DNA from: Bacillota bacterium
GTDB lineage: Bacteria > Bacillota > UBA994 > UBA5500
Length of the DNA stretch: 64,000 nt
Reading direction: 5' to 3'
NCBI GenBank assembly: GCA_029781045.1
Contig: JAKOXL010000029.1
Coordinates: 22,627 to 86,626 of the forward strand
In this document: positions 1 to 9,002 of the stretch, in pieces
Layout of the letters: every line of letters begins with the position of its first letter
How positions within the stretch are numbered: position 1 is the stretch's first letter
Position numbers and translations under genes: made by a program
The notes under the pieces: model-generated
Told to the model about the DNA's origin: nothing
Database searches by the model: none
The model's input: only the letters and a program-made list of their open reading frames with translations

Positions 1-750
1 GCAACGGAATATTGGCCCATGTTTGTACGGGGAGCACGCATGACTCTCCTGTTGGCCACCGTAGGCACAATTGTGGGATTTTTCATCGGGTTGCTGGTAG
101 GTGCGGTCCGCACCGTTCCTCGTGAGGGGGGTCTCATTAGGCGGGTGCTGCTGTGGATAGTGGACGCGGTGCTGGCCGTCTACGTGGAGGTTTTCCGGGG
201 AACACCGATGATTGTGCAGGCTATGGTCATCTATTATGGCTCAGCCATAGCCCTAGGCTTGCATATGGATAAGTTGACTGCTGCCCTGTTCATTGTTTCG
301 GTGAACACCGGGGCTTACATGGCCGAGATTGTTCGCGGTGGCATTGTATCTATCGATAAGGGACAGTTCGAGGCAGCTCAAGCCATCGGCATGAACCATT
401 GGCAGACCATGCTCTATGTGATTCTGCCCCAGGTTGTTCGCAATATCCTACCGGCCACTGGCAACGAGTTTGTCATCAATATCAAGGATACATCGGTGCT
501 GAACGTCATCTCTGTGACCGAGCTCTTTTTCCAGGGCAAGTCGGTGGCTGGGGGCAATTTCCGCTACTTTGAGACCTTCTTGGTCATAAGTGCCATCTAT
601 TTGATACTAACCTTCACCGTCACGCGCATCTTGCGTTATATAGAGAGAAAACTGGATGGCCCCGAGCATTTCATACCTTACGCCAATCAGATGCAGGTGC
701 AGACCCCCGAAGATATATTGCGCAAAAAGCGCAATGCGGTGGGTTACTAA
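1..750 (+). CDS. Polar amino-acid ABC transporter permease (HisM/GlnP type), 5' end outside window
   Basis: Inner-membrane permease of a polar amino-acid importer. The codons before the first ATG (position 19) are open and read like the usual lead-in to the first helix ([18 protein letters not shown]), so the true start very likely lies left of the window. Several hydrophobic segments follow. The EAA loop that contacts the ATPase is visible as the stretch [21 protein letters not shown] (about residues 118-138 from the ATG). The C-terminal sequence is typical of the family. The ATPase gene follows after 20 bp with its own ribosome site, so the two form one operon. The substrate-binding protein must be upstream of the window. 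The exact amino acid transported cannot be read from the sequence. Confidence 0.93.
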   Translation, partial: ATEYWPMFVRGARMTLLLATVGTIVGFFIGLLVGAVRTVPREGGLIRRVLLWIVDAVLAVYVEVFRGTPMIVQAMVIYYGSAIALGLHMDKLTAALFIVSVNTGAYMAEIVRGGIVSIDKGQFEAAQAIGMNHWQTMLYVILPQVVRNILPATGNEFVINIKDTSVLNVISVTELFFQGKSVAGGNFRYFETFLVISAIYLILTFTVTRILRYIERKLDGPEHFIPYANQMQVQTPEDILRKKRNAVGY

Positions 751-770
751 CTGGGAGGCAGGCGAAAGCT

Positions 771-1511
771 ATGAACAACGTGATTGAAATCAAACACTTG
801 AGCAAATCCTTTGGTGCCCACCAGGTGTTGAAGGATATTGACTTCTCCGTGCGGGCCGGTGAAGTGGTATGTATTATCGGCTCTTCAGGTTCGGGGAAAT
901 CGACCCTGCTGCGCTGCATCAACCTGTTGGAGAAGCCGAGCGGTGGACAGATCATCTACCGGGGGCAAGACATCTTGACCAACCCGAGTAACGTCTACGC
1001 CCTGCGAGCTAAACTAGGCATGGTGTTTCAGCAGTTCAATCTGTTCAATAACTACGATGTCCTGGGTAACTGCGTGGTGGGGCAGATGAAGGTGTTGCGC
1101 CGAAGCCGTGAGGAAGCGGAGGAAATGGCGCTCAAGTATCTGCGGCTGGTGGGGATGGAGCAGTTTATCCACGCCCGGCCCCGCCAGCTTTCCGGTGGTC
1201 AGAAACAGCGGGTTGCCATTGCTCGGGCTTTAGCTATGGAGCCTGATGTGATGCTTTTTGATGAGCCTACCTCAGCCCTCGATCCGGAAATGGTAGGCGA
1301 AGTGTTGAAGGTGATGGCTACGCTGGCTGCCAGTGGTATGACCATGCTCATCGTAACCCATGAAATGGCTTTTGCTCGTGAGGTTGCCCACCGGGTCGTT
1401 TTTATGGACCAAGGAGTGATAGCGGAAGAAGGTCCACCCGAGCAGATCTTTATCAATCCGCAGCAGGAACGCACCCGGCAGTTCCTGCAACGGACACAGA
1501 GAAGACAGTAG
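771..1511 (+). CDS. Polar amino-acid ABC transporter ATP-binding protein (GlnQ/HisP type)
   Basis: Cytoplasmic ATPase (246 aa) that powers the permease encoded just upstream. All motifs are intact: Walker [10 protein letters not shown] at residues 37-45, Q-loop QQF at 87-89, signature LSGGQ at 140-144, Walker B with DE at 164-165, then D-loop SALD and the switch histidine in THE. Length is normal for the family. The ribosome site GGGAGG (753-758) lies 12 bp before the ATG. An intrinsic terminator (1522-1551) follows, so it is the last gene of the importer operon. GlnQ, HisP and ArtP-like proteins cannot be separated on sequence alone. Confidence 0.95.
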   Translation: MNNVIEIKHLSKSFGAHQVLKDIDFSVRAGEVVCIIGSSGSGKSTLLRCINLLEKPSGGQIIYRGQDILTNPSNVYALRAKLGMVFQQFNLFNNYDVLGNCVVGQMKVLRRSREEAEEMALKYLRLVGMEQFIHARPRQLSGGQKQRVAIARALAMEPDVMLFDEPTSALDPEMVGEVLKVMATLAASGMTMLIVTHEMAFAREVAHRVVFMDQGVIAEEGPPEQIFINPQQERTRQFLQRTQRRQ

Positions 1512-1521
1512 GGGTGTACGG

Positions 1522-1551
1522 GCGCAGGGGAGTTGCTCCTTCTGCGCTTTT
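1522..1551 (+). terminator. Intrinsic terminator after amino-acid importer operon
   Basis: Interrupted hairpin: GCGCAG pairs with CTGCGC and the inner GGAG pairs with CTCC over a TTG loop. It is followed by TTTTGTTGTT. It sits 10 bp after the ATPase stop. Confidence 0.75.
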
Positions 1552-1727
1552 GTTGTTCTGCTGGAACAGATGCGGCGTATGTTGCGTCAATACACGTAGA
1601 ATAGTTAGTTGGAAGTCAAGAAGGATAGGGTTCTCCGTCGCAGAAGATAAGTATATACATGTAACCGTGCGGAAAGAGTATCCTAAGAGTAGGCCAATTT
1701 GATCTGATGCGAGAGGGTGTGGTGTAG

Positions 1728-2348
1728 TTGAAGACGATTACTAGACTGATTGCCGTTGGGCTTCTGTTGCTTGGACTATTGGTGGGTTGCACGGCCCCCG
1801 CCAATAAGGAGCTGGAAGAGGAAGTGGCTGTTTGGCGGAAACTGGCGGAATCGCAAGAACCGCTCCTTAGCGCTCTACGTGCCATTGAGCTGATCAAAGC
1901 CAAGGATTGGGCAGGCCTGGCGACCATGGTACACCCAGAGGCGGGTGTGCGCTTTTCACCTTATCCGCATGTGGAAATGGATTCGGACAAAGTATTTACT
2001 AACCAACAGGTTGCCGCCTTGGCCAGCGATACCACTGAATACGAGTGGGGTGCTTATGATGGCAGTGGTGACCCCATTCGCCTCACCTTCGATGGGTATT
2101 ACCAGCGTTTCATCTATGATAAAGACTTTGCTCAAGCGCCTATGATTGGACGTGATCAGATTATCGGTGTTGGTAACGCCATTGAAAACGTGAAGGCGGC
2201 CTATCCCAACGCTCGCTTTATTGAGTTTCATTTCCCTGGCACAGAGGAGTACAATGGCATCGATTGGCGTAGCTTGAAGCTGGTCTTGCAGCAGCAGGGT
2301 GATACTTGGTATCTGATTGGTATTATCCATGGGGAGTGGACCATTTAG
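1728..2348 (+). CDS. Conserved lipoprotein of Firmicutes type, function unknown
   Basis: Predicted membrane-anchored lipoprotein, 206 aa, TTG start. The signal peptide runs to a lipobox LVGC with the lipidated cysteine at residue 21. A short charged coiled segment (about 27-45) follows. The mature domain carries the stretches MVHPEAGVRFSPY, YEWGAYDGSGDPI and DWRSLKLV, and ends in a Trp-rich tail (IIHGEWTI). I recognise this pattern from uncharacterised lipoproteins of Bacillus and relatives; no biochemical role is known to me. The next gene begins 25 bp downstream on the same strand, so they may be co-transcribed. TTG is chosen because it directly precedes the Lys-containing n-region. Confidence 0.8.
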   Translation: MKTITRLIAVGLLLLGLLVGCTAPANKELEEEVAVWRKLAESQEPLLSALRAIELIKAKDWAGLATMVHPEAGVRFSPYPHVEMDSDKVFTNQQVAALASDTTEYEWGAYDGSGDPIRLTFDGYYQRFIYDKDFAQAPMIGRDQIIGVGNAIENVKAAYPNARFIEFHFPGTEEYNGIDWRSLKLVLQQQGDTWYLIGIIHGEWTI

Positions 2349-2373
2349 GTCTAGCCAGTTTTGCTGGTGAAAT

Positions 2374-2805
2374 GTGAACAAGTCTCCCAGTGTAGTGAAG
2401 GTTCTGTACCCTCCTGTGGCGAATAGACGAGATGACGTTTCTCCCCGGGAGGGAACACTTAAGGTTAATGTAGAGGTATTACAAGAGAAGCTGGGTAAGG
2501 GGTTGGTCAACTCGCCGTTTCTATCGGTGATGATAGTCAATAGGAAGTATCAGGTTGTGTGGCACAACCAGCGGTTTGCAGAGGAATTCAATCATGGTGC
2601 AGATCGCACTGGTGTGCCCTGCTTTCAGGCCGCCGGTTTTGACAAAATTCATGCCGATTGTCCACTGCAGAAAAGCATCAAGGAAAGCGAGCCCAACATG
2701 GGTAACATCGAATCGGAAGATAGCACCTTTTTCTATATGTGCATTCCACTGGACGCCGAACACGCGGCAAAAGTATATGTATTCCTGCCCAGAAAGAAGA
2801 GTTGA
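2374..2805 (+). CDS. Small PAS-like sensor protein
   Basis: Soluble 143-aa protein with no membrane segment. Residues about 47-125 look like a single PAS fold: the opening strand VMIVNRKYQVVWHNQRFAEE is the usual PAS start. It is followed by a Cys-containing loop (GVPCFQAAGFDKIHADCPL) like those of PAS domains before sigma-54 activators. No output domain is present, so it may act by binding a partner. The GTG start has only a weak ribosome site (TGGTGA), so a start a few codons downstream is possible. It lies 25 bp after the lipoprotein gene and ends at a strong bidirectional terminator. The ligand is unknown. Confidence 0.65.
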   Translation: MNKSPSVVKVLYPPVANRRDDVSPREGTLKVNVEVLQEKLGKGLVNSPFLSVMIVNRKYQVVWHNQRFAEEFNHGADRTGVPCFQAAGFDKIHADCPLQKSIKESEPNMGNIESEDSTFFYMCIPLDAEHAAKVYVFLPRKKS

Positions 2806-2806
2806 G

Positions 2807-2835
2807 AAAACAGGACGGTGTCCCCGTCCTGTTTT
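2807..2835. terminator. Bidirectional intrinsic terminator between convergent genes
   Basis: Perfect 12-bp stem (AAAACAGGACGG with CCGTCCTGTTTT) around a 5-nt loop, with A and T tracts on both sides. It serves the PAS-like gene on the + strand and the broken PH-like gene on the - strand. Confidence 0.85.
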
Positions 2836-2841
2836 GCTTCC

Positions 2842-3310
2842 TTACTTTTTGGCTAATTGCTCCTGAAGCTCCGCCAGAAACTCTGGGGAGTTTAATGGCG
2901 TGATTGCATAGAAAGTCTTCTCCGTGAAGATGACCAAGGCCGGCCGTGTGATGTCCTGGGCATAGACCTTACCCCGACCTATGCCAGCCACGTTGAAGGT
3001 ACCGTTGCGACGGTTACCAAGAGATTCGCCCACGCGCAGGGAGAGAGCTGGTAATAATATTTCTCCATCTCTTTCGCTATTGCGATTCGCCCACGCGCAG
3101 GGAGAGAGCTGGCAGCTTTTCAAAATACTCCACCGCCGTTATCTCCTCATAAGGAATGGTAATACCACGACCGCGGGTGATAGTCACTCCCGTGTCGTTC
3201 AGCAGATACTCGTAGTCACCCACGACATAGGTGAAAAGCATAACAGTTGCTACAATCGCTAAGCCCACGAAAATCCAAAGGGGGTTTTGTTCACGCCTGC
3301 CGAATCGCAC
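2842..3310 (-). pseudogene. PH-like membrane protein gene interrupted by a 61-bp repeat-spacer unit
   Basis: Remnant of a 135-aa protein: one N-terminal membrane helix, then a PH-like beta domain. The start is GTG at 3310, preceded by AGGAGGT at good spacing. The frame runs to FEKLPALSLRVGES, then a 61-bp insertion (duplicate repeat plus 32 bp of unrelated DNA) shifts it. Deleting 61 bp gives one continuous frame through GESLGNRRNGTFNVAG to the C-terminus ELQEQLAKK. The restored protein parallels the intact gene at 15372-15809 along its length: IPYEEITAVEYFEKLP here against IPFSEIDEVQLLERIP there, and ALVIFTEKTFYAITP against AIVIKTKSSIYIITP. Its function was probably never enzymatic. It is now almost certainly dead unless the insert is excised. 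Confidence 0.85.
3023..3112 (+). CRISPR. Solitary repeat-spacer-repeat inside a gene: probable off-target type I-E spacer integration
   Basis: Two identical 29-bp copies (3023-3051 and 3084-3112) flank 32 bp (3052-3083); the period is 61 bp. The repeat is native gene sequence (it encodes ALSLRVGES on the minus strand), so the insert duplicated its own target. A tandem duplication is excluded because the 32 bp occur once and are absent from the restored frame. On the + strand the repeat holds an imperfect palindrome CCC-7 nt-GGG and aligns without gaps to my recollection of the E. coli I-E repeat at about 14 of 29 positions. If the duplication is counted as 28 bp, the spacer is 33 nt and begins with G. 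No leader, further repeats or cas genes are nearby. Confidence 0.65.
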
Positions 3311-3463
3311 AGCCGCACCTCCTATCCGATATGGTTGGCCTCCATCCTTAAGCATAACATACAACCAACGTCCAGAACACCGAAGGAACTCCATGTCGCC
3401 ACCTAGCGTCATAAGAGAGGAAGAGTTGCCTGCAGTATTTTCAAAGAAGGGATGTGATACAGA

Positions 3464-5063
3464 GTGTTGACCTGGAGAAGGTTAGGAGCCCTATTGGCAG
3501 TCTTCACCCTCTTGGTTATGCCGCTGTCTGCTGGTGCCGAAGAGTGGGATGTATCTAGTGAGCATTATCCCATAGCGGTGCCGCCGCTTCCACCGGACGC
3601 AATGGAAGAAGAACAGAGTCAGACGTTTACTGGTGTAGTGGAGTGGGTGGACCTAGAAGGTGGCTACTATGCTCTTGATGGGTATCGGCTAATCGCTGAT
3701 ACGGAGGAGCTGGAAAGCTGTCTCGGGCATTTGGTCAGGGTGCGAGGATTCATCTCTGCAGAACCTTCGATTTACATGGTGCCGGCCATCAAAGTGGAAG
3801 AAGTACAGCGGATTCAACCGGGAGAGACTGTAAGCTTGATCGGGGAACTAGTTTATGAAGACCTAGAGGGTGGCTTCTTTGCAGTTAAAGGTTACCATCT
3901 GGTCAGCGAGCTGGACGAGGGAGAACTCTCGAAGTACTTAGGGCGTCAGGTGCAGGTTAGGGGGAGCATCACAGAAGAGGTTTCCATCTTTATGACCAAG
4001 GCCTTTTCGGTGGTGTGGATACAACCCATCGATGAGGCTGTTGACCTCCCCGTAGTGGAAGTGGATCCTCTGGCGGGCTTGTGTCCGGTAGAGGCGGTGC
4101 GCGTGTTGCCTCGACGTTTGTTGGTGGACGGCAAGGAAGAAGAGGCTGTTCGCCCGCTGCAAAGGGGTGATGTCCTGATGGTACCTTTACGACGTATTGT
4201 GGAGAGCGCTGGTGGCAAGGTGCATTGGGTGGGTGCAAGTCAGACGATCCATGTTGCTCTACCAGGCCGCACCGCCTCATTTGTCATAGGAGAGGGTGAG
4301 GCGGAGCTGAATGAAGAGGGCGTCTACTACTTCCGCCGTAACCTGATTAGATTAGCGCGGCCAGCCCAGCTGATTGGCGACACTACCTACGTATCAGCCG
4401 ATGCGCTCTCCAGCATCTTAGGCTTTATGGCACGGGAGTCGGAGCCCGATGTGCTAGATCTGGTATCACCTGGAGCCTTGAAAGAAAGGCTGCAGACGAA
4501 AGAACCCGCAGAGAAAGAAAGGCAAACCCTTGTGGGCCTGGTTGTGCAAATGGACGATGGGGAACAGCCTCGGGTTCTACTACAAGGTGGCCCCATGGCC
4601 AGCGGCGAACCGCTGTTAGTTTGGTTATACTTCCACGAGGACACCAAGATAACTTGGGCTAAGGGTGAGGCCGCCCAGTCTGCTGATCTAGCGGTAGGTC
4701 AGCAGATAAGTGCGCAACTCTCTGGGCCCATGTTAACCTCATATCCAGCGCGGGCTGGCGCTGATAGTATCATCATTTTGTCCGACGTTTCCCTATGGTG
4801 TAGTGGCAGGAACCATTAAGGATATAAGAACAGAAGAAAAAACGCAGATACTGGTGGATGGAACTGAGCTAATGACCCAGCAGCCGTTACTGATTTGGTT
4901 GACTCTCGATGAGGATACGGTAATCAAATGGGCTGAAGCGGACGCGGGTGCCACCGTGGCCGATTTGGCCGTTGGCCAGGTGGTGGAGGCAGAGCTTTCG
5001 GGACCTGTGATGGAGTCTTACCCCTACCGGAGTAGTGCAGCAAAGGTGACGATCGTCAAGTAG
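3464..5063 (+). pseudogene. Secreted repeat protein with copper-amine-oxidase-N domain, broken by a 1-nt frameshift
   Basis: GTG start, signal peptide to about residue 25 (SAGAEE). Then come two OB-like repeats (about 52-105 and 123-178, sharing the pattern GxxxxxDLEGGYYALDGYRL), a copper-amine-oxidase-N-like domain (about 200-320), and two C-terminal repeats. The first of these ends TSYPARAGADSIIIL in frame 1; the second (GTIKDIRTEEKTQILVDG to ESYPYRSSAAKVTIV) lies in another frame. Removing one C from the CCC at 4791-4793 joins them as SDVSYGVVAGTIKDI and gives 532 aa. The second half has no signal peptide or good ribosome site, so it is a frameshift and not two genes. It could be a real mutation, slippage, or a homopolymer sequencing error. 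Probable role: cell-surface or wall-associated protein. Confidence 0.75.
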
Positions 5064-5072
5064 ATATAGAAC

Positions 5073-5099
5073 AGGGCGAGGGAGCAGTCCCCTCGCCCT
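5073..5099. terminator. Hairpin terminator between convergent genes
   Basis: Ten-bp perfect stem (AGGGCGAGGG with CCCTCGCCCT) and 7-nt loop, placed between the stop of the + strand repeat protein and the stop of the - strand nitroreductase. The T tract is weak on both sides. Confidence 0.65.
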
Positions 5100-5118
5100 T
5101 ACTTCAATTGCTGTTTCC

Positions 5119-5661
5119 TTAGCTAATAATCTTGACAACGCCGTCCCTACGTGGGGACCGCTGGATAGGGTCGGCTGCTGGGTAGCCAAACACCGCTGCC
5201 GCATATGGAACATAGTTAGTGGGAACATCCCACTGCTGTAGAAGGGCCTTACCTTCATCGGTGTCAAAGAGGTCCGCTACTACCGCGTGAATCCAATTGG
5301 ACCCCAGCCCCATTGAGGTGGCGGCCAGCATCATGTTTCCCATAGCCAAAGTGCAATCATGGATGGCGGTGGGGACGTCTTTATCGCCGAACACAACAAT
5401 GAGTGTGGGCGCGCTTTCCAGCAAGCTGGCGCGAGTTGGGGCATCGGGAGGTGCCGGACGCATTGCTTTAATAATGCGATCCATCTCCAGCATTACCTCC
5501 TTGTTCTGCACTACTAGAAAAAACCAGGGCTGACGATTACGGCCGGAAGCGGCGTACTTGCCGGCCAGCAAGATCATCTCCAGCTCTTCGCCCTTTATCT
5601 GTTCGGGTTTGTATACCTTTATACTTCTACGGGTCAGTATGGACTTGATGGTTTCGTTCAC
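5119..5661 (-). CDS. Nitroreductase family protein
   Basis: Cytoplasmic FMN-dependent oxidoreductase of the nitroreductase fold, 181 aa. The N-terminal motif SILTRRSIKVYKPEQI and the following AASGRNRQPWFFLVV are the FMN-binding signature (RRS and the S-x-x-N-x-Q-P-W loop). The central stretch CTLAMGNMMLAATSMGLGSNWIHAV and the C-terminal FGYPAADP are also typical. The start chosen is GTG at 5661, which has AAAGGGAG nine bases upstream; ATG at 5670 or 5709 would add 3 or 16 residues. It is monocistronic. Physiological substrate unknown; these enzymes reduce quinones, nitroaromatics or flavins. Confidence 0.88.
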   Translation of the reverse strand: MNETIKSILTRRSIKVYKPEQIKGEELEMILLAGKYAASGRNRQPWFFLVVQNKEVMLEMDRIIKAMRPAPPDAPTRASLLESAPTLIVVFGDKDVPTAIHDCTLAMGNMMLAATSMGLGSNWIHAVVADLFDTDEGKALLQQWDVPTNYVPYAAAVFGYPAADPIQRSPRRDGVVKIIS

Positions 5662-5794
5662 TGGCCTCATCTCCCTTTCAGCTAGATTCGAAGGTATATT
5701 CTTCCTCATAAGTAGATAATCCTCTCATCTGCTCCTAGCAGGAAGTGTAATTGTCCTCTTTCTGGCTAATACTACCAAGAAGGAGGATGATGTT

Positions 5795-6493
5795 ATGCGG
5801 CGAGGCCTAATTGTAATGGTATTGACCATCAGCATGTTGCTGACGGGTTGTGAAGGCAGCCTATTTGTGGAGATGGACACGAGTATTGACAATAGTGCAG
5901 GTAGTGGCGATTTTATCATAAGCCTTAGCGGTACGGGAGAAGTAAATGAGGCGTTGCAAAGGGGAGACTTTAGTGACTATTTCACCCGTATAGAAGATGT
6001 GGGCTTCTTTGTGCGGCAATATAAAGAGGGTGAAAGTGCCTTTATTGAGATACGCGGCAGCTTTGAGTCATTGGAGGAACTGAACGCGTTACAGGCCGAA
6101 CTTCTGGCACCTCTTAAGCTGGCGCCTTTTATCCGACAGGAGACTCGACCGGGACTCTTTTCGGCTCGACATATCTATGATGTAACCTTCAGAACCGATT
6201 CGCAGGAGATTGAGTCCATACCCGCCTGGGCAAGTTGGGAGGATGCGGGGGTAGGCTCGGAACAGCCGGCTACTTTTCTTACCTACCGCTTGTCTACCCC
6301 AGGCACGATTCTTAGCAGTAACGCCTTGTCAGTTGAGAAAGGCGCGGCTACCTGGACGCTGTCCGATTGGCAAATGCGGAGTGGAGTTTCTTTAGGTGTG
6401 CTCTCTGAGCAGTTGTATTACGGGCGCATAGCTGCTGCCGGCCTTGTCCTTGTGTCTCTAGCATATATGGCCTACCGATGGCTTTTTATTTAA
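5795..6493 (+). CDS. Lipoprotein with C-terminal membrane helix (DUF3153/LppM-like)
   Basis: Predicted envelope protein, 232 aa. Signal peptide with lipobox LLTGC (Cys19). A beta-rich domain (about 20-200) that keeps the look of DUF3153/LppM-like proteins follows. One transmembrane helix lies near the C-terminus (about 210-230), so both ends are membrane-attached. The ribosome site AAGGAGG (5780-5786) is eight bases before the ATG. It diverges from the nitroreductase gene, so the 130 bp between them must hold both promoters. No enzymatic motif is visible. The family call rests on overall pattern and is tentative. Confidence 0.65.
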   Translation: MRRGLIVMVLTISMLLTGCEGSLFVEMDTSIDNSAGSGDFIISLSGTGEVNEALQRGDFSDYFTRIEDVGFFVRQYKEGESAFIEIRGSFESLEELNALQAELLAPLKLAPFIRQETRPGLFSARHIYDVTFRTDSQEIESIPAWASWEDAGVGSEQPATFLTYRLSTPGTILSSNALSVEKGAATWTLSDWQMRSGVSLGVLSEQLYYGRIAAAGLVLVSLAYMAYRWLFI

Positions 6494-6602
6494 GGAAAGA
6501 GAAGAGGTTGTGTTGCAGGAAACGAGTTATGACACGGAGGTGCAGTTCGTCAGGCATTAGCGCTCTAGTATGACCACGTCCAAGTAGTGCCATGGAGGAG
6601 AA

Positions 6603-6628
6603 AGGGGGCTGTCCAGCGACAGCCCCTT
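6603..6628. terminator. Hairpin terminator for pckG / lipoprotein
   Basis: Stem GGGGCTGTC with GACAGCCCC around a CAGC loop, extended by A-T and G-T pairs, flanked by AAA and TT. It lies between convergent stops. The T tract is better on the minus strand. Confidence 0.6.
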
Positions 6629-6640
6629 AATACGCGCGTG

Positions 6641-8440
6641 CTATTCCATGTTTTGTAGCCTTTCTTCTAAGGCATCCAGCTGAGCATGCAGTTCCTGTGG
6701 AACCTTCGGTCCAAAGCCTGCATAGTACTGGCGGATAGATGCTACTTCCTGCAACCATTCTTCTTTGTTCACCGAAAGTAGTTCCCGCATTTCGGCTTCG
6801 GTCACGTTCAGTCCGGAAATATCAATAGCGTCTAGCGTTGGCATGTAGCCGATAGGAGTCTTTACGGCCTTGCCAGTGCCTGATACACGTTCGAAGATCC
6901 ATTTCAGAACTCGGCTATTCTCACCGAAACCAGGCCAGAGCCATTTGCCATTCTTGTCCTTACGGAACCAGTTCACATAGAAGATCTTGGGCAGCTTGTC
7001 TGCATCGGTCATCAGGCCAATATCGAGCCAATGCTGCAGATAGTCACCCACGTGATAGCCGATGAAAGGCAACATAGCAAAGGGGTCGCGGCGAACCTGA
7101 CCAATCTTGTCGCTGATTGTAGCGGCTGTGATCTCCGAGCCCATTATGGAACCCATGAACACACCATGGTTCCAATCAAAGCTCTCGTGTACTAACGGTA
7201 TAGTGCTGGGGCGACGGCCACCAATGAGAATGGCGGAGATGGGAACTCCCTGCGGATCCTCCCATTCCGGGGCGATGGATGGGCACTGGTGTGCCGGTGT
7301 GGTGAAACGCGCATTGGGATGGGCCGCCGGTCTACCAGAGTTGGGGGTCCAGTCATTGCCTTGCCAGTCGATAAGATGCTGAGGCGTCTCGCCATCCATG
7401 CCTTCCCACCATACGCCGCCGTCGTCGGTGATGGCTACGTTAGTGAAAATTGTGTTGGAACTCACTGTCCTCATGGCGTTGGGGTTGGACTTCATGGATG
7501 TACCTGGTGCTACGCCGAAGAACCCGGCCTCCGGATTAATGGCATACAGACGACCGTCAGGACCAAACTTCATCCAAGCGATATCGTCGCCGATGGTTTC
7601 CACTTTCCAACCAGGAATGGTGGGAATGAGCATGGACAGGTTGGTCTTGCCGCAGGCGCTGGGGAAAGCACCAGCTATATATTTTACGTTGCCTTTCGGA
7701 TCAGTCAGCTTAAGGAGCAACATATGCTCGGCCAACCAACCCTCGTCACGGGCTATAACGGAAGCAATGCGTAGCGCAAAGCATTTCTTGCCTAGGAGGG
7801 CGTTGCCACCATAGCCGGAACCATAGGACCAGATGGTGCGTTCTTCTGGGAAATGGCTAATGTATTTTTCTTCCATAGGAGCGCAGGGCCACTCCACATC
7901 TTCTTGACCTTCGGCCAGTGGATACCCCACCGAATGGAGGCAGGGAACGAAGTCGCCGTCTTCGCCCAGTGCTTCCAGAACGGGGGCACCAATGCGAGCC
8001 ATAATGCGCATGTTGACGACCACATACGGGCTATCGGTCAACTCTACGCCAATCTTAGAGATAGGTGAGCCGATGGGACCCATGGAAAAGGGAATCACAT
8101 ACATGGTACGGCCCTTCATGCAACCGTTGTAAAGCTCACGCATTCTGGGTTTGAGTACTTGGGGGTCAATCCAGTTATTAGTCGGCCCCGCATCCTCTTC
8201 TTTAACGGAAGCAATGAAGGTACGGTTTTCTACTCGTGCTACATCGGATGGGTGGCTACGGAAGGCATAGCAGCCCGGAAACTTCTCCGGATTCAGGGGC
8301 GTGGCGGCACCTGATTCTACCATCTGTTGCAACAGACGGTTGTACTCTTCATCAGAGCCATCGCACCAGTAGACATTGTCGGGCTGGCATAGCTCGACCA
8401 TTTCTTGAACCCACTGTTGTAGCTTCTTGTTAGAACACAC
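6641..8440 (-). CDS. pckG: Phosphoenolpyruvate carboxykinase (GTP)
   Basis: Converts oxaloacetate plus GTP to phosphoenolpyruvate, CO2 and GDP (EC 4.1.1.32), linking the TCA branch to gluconeogenesis. The GTP-type kinase signature [12 protein letters not shown] includes Cys263 and Lys265, the reactive cysteine and P-loop lysine of the family. Downstream motifs [11 protein letters not shown] (metal-binding Asp) and [12 protein letters not shown] are intact. The start is GTG at 8440, with GGGAGGGG six to seven bases before it; this gives 599 aa, the usual length. An ATG at 8506 would add 22 residues of poor match. Monocistronic. It is the GTP form and not the ATP form (pckA) seen in many Firmicutes. 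Confidence 0.95.
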   Translation of the reverse strand: MCSNKKLQQWVQEMVELCQPDNVYWCDGSDEEYNRLLQQMVESGAATPLNPEKFPGCYAFRSHPSDVARVENRTFIASVKEEDAGPTNNWIDPQVLKPRMRELYNGCMKGRTMYVIPFSMGPIGSPISKIGVELTDSPYVVVNMRIMARIGAPVLEALGEDGDFVPCLHSVGYPLAEGQEDVEWPCAPMEEKYISHFPEERTIWSYGSGYGGNALLGKKCFALRIASVIARDEGWLAEHMLLLKLTDPKGNVKYIAGAFPSACGKTNLSMLIPTIPGWKVETIGDDIAWMKFGPDGRLYAINPEAGFFGVAPGTSMKSNPNAMRTVSSNTIFTNVAITDDGGVWWEGMDGETPQHLIDWQGNDWTPNSGRPAAHPNARFTTPAHQCPSIAPEWEDPQGVPISAILIGGRRPSTIPLVHESFDWNHGVFMGSIMGSEITAATISDKIGQVRRDPFAMLPFIGYHVGDYLQHWLDIGLMTDADKLPKIFYVNWFRKDKNGKWLWPGFGENSRVLKWIFERVSGTGKAVKTPIGYMPTLDAIDISGLNVTEAEMRELLSVNKEEWLQEVASIRQYYAGFGPKVPQELHAQLDALEERLQNME

Positions 8441-8820
8441 TAAAAGCCCCTCCCAATAGAATGTTGTGTTGATTTCCAAGTTTGATATAGGCAGCTGCCC
8501 AACCACTTCATTTGATTATGGCAAACAGCACGGCAGCATGTCTATGTTATTGTATATTATAAATCAGAAATAGGCTATACTTTTTGCCATTAACTGTGGA
8601 TATAACTGAAAAATGACAGCATCTGCGACGAAACCTCCTAAGCGTCAAGAATGGACCTGCTTAAGCCGTGGACTTCTTTTGCAGCCTTTGATGTCCTGGA
8701 AGTATTATGCTGCTATGTGGCAGCTAGCTCGTATGTCGCCGATTAATAACCTCCTTCGTATGCTATACGGAACGGTTATATCCGGATTAAAGGAAGGTAT
8801 CAGAAGGAGGAAGAAACCCG
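8441..8820. other. Intergenic region upstream of pckG
   Basis: The 380 bp between the divergent pckG start and a possible small + strand gene. A minus-strand TATAAT lies at 8556-8561 but lacks a clear -35. A 109-codon frame at 8613-8942 has no ribosome site or recognisable protein character, and I do not accept it. No repeat or RNA family was recognised. Confidence 0.4.
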
Positions 8821-8937
8821 GTGACAACAAGTCAGGAACATGGGCACTTGGTGTTTGCGGAAGAGAAGCTAGAGCAGGAAAACAGGGAGCTGATAGAATG
8901 GGTTCTTTTCGTACCCAGAGAGGTGGAGATCAAATAG
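8821..8937 (+). CDS. Possible small protein, 38 aa
   Basis: GTG start with a strong ribosome site (AGAAGGAGG, 8802-8810) ten bases upstream. The product is short and amphipathic: it opens VTTSQEHGHLVF, has an acidic central helix (AEEKLEQENRELIEW) and ends VPREVEIK. A hairpin with stem AAGGACG/CGTCCTT (8947-8983) follows. Support is the ribosome site, the coding-like composition and the hairpin; no family is recognised. It could be an unused frame. Confidence 0.4.
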   Translation: MTTSQEHGHLVFAEEKLEQENRELIEWVLFVPREVEIK

Positions 8938-8946
8938 GGTAGTTAA

Positions 8947-8983
8947 AAGGACGTGGCAATGGATGTTTCCAAGCCCCGTCCTT
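8947..8983. terminator. Possible weak terminator
   Basis: Seven-bp stem AAGGACG with CGTCCTT over a 23-nt loop, preceded by AAAA and followed by only short T stretches. It would end the 38-aa gene and the minus-strand diguanylate cyclase. Confidence 0.35.
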
Positions 8984-9002
8984 CTGATTTCAATGTGGGA
9001 TC

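Noticed and set aside
1514..1702. 62-codon + strand frame after the ABC ATPase
   Set aside because: Runs through the terminator, has no ribosome site and no protein-like pattern.
3023..3112. Simple tandem duplication as the cause of the 61-bp insert
   Set aside because: A tandem duplication would repeat the whole 61 bp. Only the 28-29 bp part is repeated; the middle 32 bp occurs once and is not needed in the restored gene.
2842..3412. Two separate small minus-strand genes
   Set aside because: The two frames join into one known-type protein when the 61 bp are removed, and they share the repeat-encoded ALSLRVGES at the break.
8613..8942. 109-codon + strand frame
   Set aside because: No ribosome site; composition not protein-like; the better-supported small frame at 8821 lies in another phase.
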